In this document: positions 61,701 through 64,000 of the stretch, piece by piece | Position numbering within the stretch: the stretch's first letter is position 1 | Layout: every line of letters starts with the position of its first letter | Assembly (NCBI RefSeq): GCF_016545825.1 | Contig: NC_052619.1 | Location: 5,099,501 to 5,163,500 of the forward strand | Direction: 5' to 3' | Length of the DNA stretch: 64,000 bases | DNA from: Eucalyptus grandis | Lineage: Eukaryota > Streptophyta > Magnoliopsida > Myrtales > Myrtaceae | Made by a program: the position numbers and the translations under genes | The notes under the pieces: generated by a model | Database searches by the model: none | Told to the model about the DNA's origin: nothing | The model's input: the letters and a program-made list of their open reading frames with translations, nothing else

Positions 61701-64000
61701 AATTAAGAAGCATTGTGACAAAGTACCTGAATGTTCTAACCATTTCCTTCCTGTCAAATCGTATTAAAGGAACATATGAATGTCCTTTTTCTCTCTAATG
61801 GTTATAATGTGAAAAGACCCAATTTCGTATCTGATGTGCAGAGAGAGTAAAAGTTTTATTAGCAATACTATGTCACGTTGACTATCTATAATAACCGAAT
61901 GGAATCCCTCTGTGTATGCGCGCGCGCGCGTATGGGTGTGTGTGGAAGGTCCTTGAACAAGAACAGTCCTCTTGTTTTGGTTTTATATTCTTTGAATGGC
62001 TTTGGCCTTTTTTTCTTATAATTTTTTTCTTTTATGAATTTTGAAATGAACCTGTCTCGATTTTCGCTGTTGCTGCTTTTGCGGAGATCTTCCATCACTC
62101 AAACTGTCTAGAAAGATTGCTTTGGGTGCTGATTGTGGCTAGATCTCCATCACAATATAAGATCCGTCATAATATAGGATATTTGCCTTAGTTTTACATG
62201 ATTGTTGCTAGTTCTTTTATAGCGTGGATAGTTTGGGTCTAACTTTCTTCATTCCAAATATTAATTTTAATGACACGATCAATACCTCTTTTGACATTTT
62301 TTTTTTTTAATTGCAAAAATGTGGAGGAAATACATGGACCTTCCCATGTTTAATTCATTTCGTAACTTCAACAATAAGTCCACATGTAGGTTTTGTTCTT
62401 ACTAGTCGTGTTATTGGACCAGGTGTAAGAAAGCTCATGTTTGACGTTGTGAAGAAACAATCAGTTGAGAGAAAAGCTGGTGTTAGTGCACTATTGTATT
62501 ATACTATGAGAGGAACATCACTGAAGTTCCATTCAAAGGCAGAGCGTGTACTGCAGATATTGCTGGATAATTCAATTTTCAGGATTGGTGATAAATTCAC
62601 CGAAGGCAAGTCTTTCCCCCTTGAATAGTTGACTTAGAGTTAATATACCAAAACATTTTTTTTTCATTGAATACCAAAACATTTTTGTTCACTCATTGAT
62701 TTTTTTTTGCAATTTTGTTGGTTTTCTTATTACTGTATATCTCAAGCAAGCGTAAACATTCTAACTATACTGGCAACCTAACACCGGACTTTGCAGGAAG
62801 TTAATTATCATTTTTTATCTGATAACTTCACCTGAAAATTTTTCTTTGTTCCTGTACAAAAATTGGCATTATTGGCAGTAGTTTGTAGTGTCTCTTTATT
62901 TTGGCTTTTTTAATTATTTTTTGTTTAGATCTCCATCTTTATTTATTCTTTTTGGAGCTTTCTTGCGTTTCTGATAAAAGAAGATTGTGCTCTTCTAGGA
63001 CTGTAAATATGTGACTGGATTTTCCATTAAACTTGAAGGTTTTTGGTCTTGACACTCTCTCTCTCTCCCCCTCTCTCCCTCTCTCCTCAACCTCACACCA
63101 CCCAAAAACAGGTGCAGACACTATTGTTGAGGTCATTGATGCTGCCTTCCAAAGGTTGTGTGAAGCACTGGAGTCCAAGGAGTTGACTTTGTTGTGGAAT
63201 TGCTTGTATCAGGAGACCATTGATGCTATAAATAGCAAAAACTCTTCCTACCTTGGCAGACTCTTGACTTTATTAATCTCGAACGTCCAGTTTGACGAAG
63301 GACGCAAAGTTTTAGGTAGTTTTACCATTCACATTATGATACCATTCTAATTGAAGTTACCAAGATACATATTTCTTGATTTTGCTCAACATCTTGCAGA
63401 TTATGGGCCGCTTCTTGAACTTGTGACAATGCTTGTGCAAAAGCTTTTTGTCTCTCATGGTTCCACAGTGGCTGAGGATGGTCTTGTCGAGGTTCTTGAT
63501 AAGGTTCTGAAGTTAATGCTATGTATTGTCGATGGGCTACATCGTGCTAATAACTCGTCTGCTCTCCAACACTGCTGTCTGCAATGGACTCCTCTATTTG
63601 AGTTGCAAAACTTGAGGTAATTTGTTTAACGAAATACTTTTATGTTCTCCTGTGAATTTTTTCAACTTTCCCTTTAATATTTTCATGCCATCTTTGCTTT
63701 CAGTTTGTTGGAATTTATTGGAGAAATGCTACTGAAGGATTCTTCCATAGTGTGTGCATTCCGTGCCATCATTTTGAGGTAATATATACTTTTGCACCTT
63801 CTTCATCCTTTGTGATTGCATAGATTACTGTTCGTTACCTCTACCCCAATTTCAACTTTGCTGGTGGGATTACAGGACATTGGATAATTTAATTGAAAAT
63901 TCCCTGGAACAAGTGATCTGTCTTTGTCTCTGCTTATCTGAGAAAATGCAAGTAGCGGTTGACATCCATGGGGTGTTATTTGGAGGACATTCAAGGATTC
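54598..64000 (+). CDS. UTP20: U3 snoRNP small-subunit processome component UTP20 (5' part)
   Basis: UTP20 is a very large HEAT-repeat nucleolar scaffold (over 2,500 residues) of the processome that matures 18S rRNA. Twelve exons are present: 54598-54666, 55105-55227, 56456-56613, 57438-57482, 60633-60711, 60797-60870, 61130-61236, 62423-62605, 63112-63315, 63400-63616, 63704-63778 and 63876-64000 (cut by the edge). They keep one frame for 1,459 nt, about 486 residues. Recognisable family segments are FKTFSQRLEEIEIDV, SSFFRDCLVEWRELNT, YVQDFMAEAMSFLLRNAPVE and LMLCIVDGLH; the sequence is mostly alpha-helical repeat. The ATG follows a CT-rich leader and matches the expected MATP/S start. Intron 8 is GC-AG. 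Intron 4 (3.1 kb) holds a tandem duplication and a micro-retroposon. Confidence 0.92.
55724..55754. repeat. (TC)n microsatellite in UTP20 intron 2
   Basis: An uninterrupted TC tract of about 30 bp, intronic and distant from both splice sites. Confidence 0.85.
59453..59665. repeat. Two-copy 111-bp tandem duplication in UTP20 intron 4
   Basis: Copy 1 starts GAATATATTCTTCATGGCGA at 59,453; copy 2 starts GAATATATTCTTCATAGCAA at 59,564. Both continue with the same block containing CAGCTATTACCAATGAAGAG and end in GATAGATAGGTCAC. There are only a few substitutions and a small indel, so the duplication is fairly recent. Confidence 0.9.
59722..59740 (-). mobile_element. Micro-retroposon of poly(T) plus GGTAAA with 17-bp target duplication
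   Basis: Perfect 17-bp repeats (ATGTTCTGAGTGAACAT at 59705-59721 and 59741-59757) flank a 19-bp insert made of T residues and GGTAAA. The insert resembles the tail end of the insertion at 9,850 (poly(T) then GGTAAA), suggesting the same retroposon family with extreme 5' truncation. Confidence 0.75.
61917..61942. repeat. Alternating purine-pyrimidine tract in UTP20 intron 7
   Basis: A run of alternating CG followed by TATGGGTGTGTGTG, a sequence type able to adopt Z-DNA. It is intronic; no function is indicated. Confidence 0.6.

Noticed and set aside
1..64000. tRNA, rRNA, CRISPR or virus-derived insertions
   Set aside because: No clover-leaf with both internal promoter boxes, no rRNA-like sequence, no regularly spaced short repeats and no reverse transcriptase, coat or replicase motifs were seen; a tRNAscan or RepeatMasker run could still find small items.

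Overview
This window is nuclear DNA from a flowering plant, almost certainly a woody eudicot. The evidence is intron-rich genes with GT-AG (twice GC-AG) splicing, AT-rich intergenic DNA, many MITE-type transposons, and proteins that read as plant orthologues. Some repeat families recall Myrtaceae such as Eucalyptus, but that is only a guess. There are no bacterial, organellar or CRISPR features.

Layout: (1) 1-~730, minus: the leader of a gene whose coding part lies off the left edge. (2) 2,460-6,652, minus: a 10-exon gene for the queuine tRNA-ribosyltransferase accessory subunit (QTRT2-like), rebuilt in frame to 400 residues. (3) 8,630-9,040, plus: a single-exon RALF32-like peptide precursor whose promoter contains a MITE. 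(4) 9,600-10,831: a foldback MULE-like element with a 9-bp target duplication. (5) 11,422-27,087, minus: RAD50 in 27 exons, complete apart from a one-base deletion in exon 21 that truncates the frame. (6) 27,300-38,200: a transposon-rich gap. It holds foldback elements, a second MULE-like element with a nested Harbinger-type MITE, and two diverged copies of one segment; one copy has gained a SINE and another Harbinger-type MITE. (7) 38,560-39,626, minus: a small, probably mitochondrial, glycine-rich RRM protein with a 5'-UTR intron. (8) 40,770-42,825: duplicated foldback DNA and five tandem units of about 205 bp. (9) 46,227-52,373, plus: a lysine/charge-rich 551-residue protein of unknown function with a long leader and a 4.2-kb first coding intron. 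(10) 54,598 to the right edge, plus: the first 12 exons (about 486 residues) of UTP20, a scaffold of the small-subunit processome.

The genes are housekeeping or signalling loci with no evident shared pathway. RAD50 acts in DNA double-strand-break repair, QTRT2 in tRNA wobble modification, UTP20 in rRNA processing, the RRM protein in organellar RNA metabolism, and RALF in cell-surface signalling. I found no clearly new biological system. The most notable points are the RAD50 frameshift, a triplicated splice-acceptor cassette in RAD50, the RALF peptide lacking its last conserved cysteine, a MITE whose target duplication copied the RALF TATA region, and dated nested insertions with matching empty sites. 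Exon boundaries were assigned by hand from splice consensus, reading phase and remembered family sequence; no alignment software was run.
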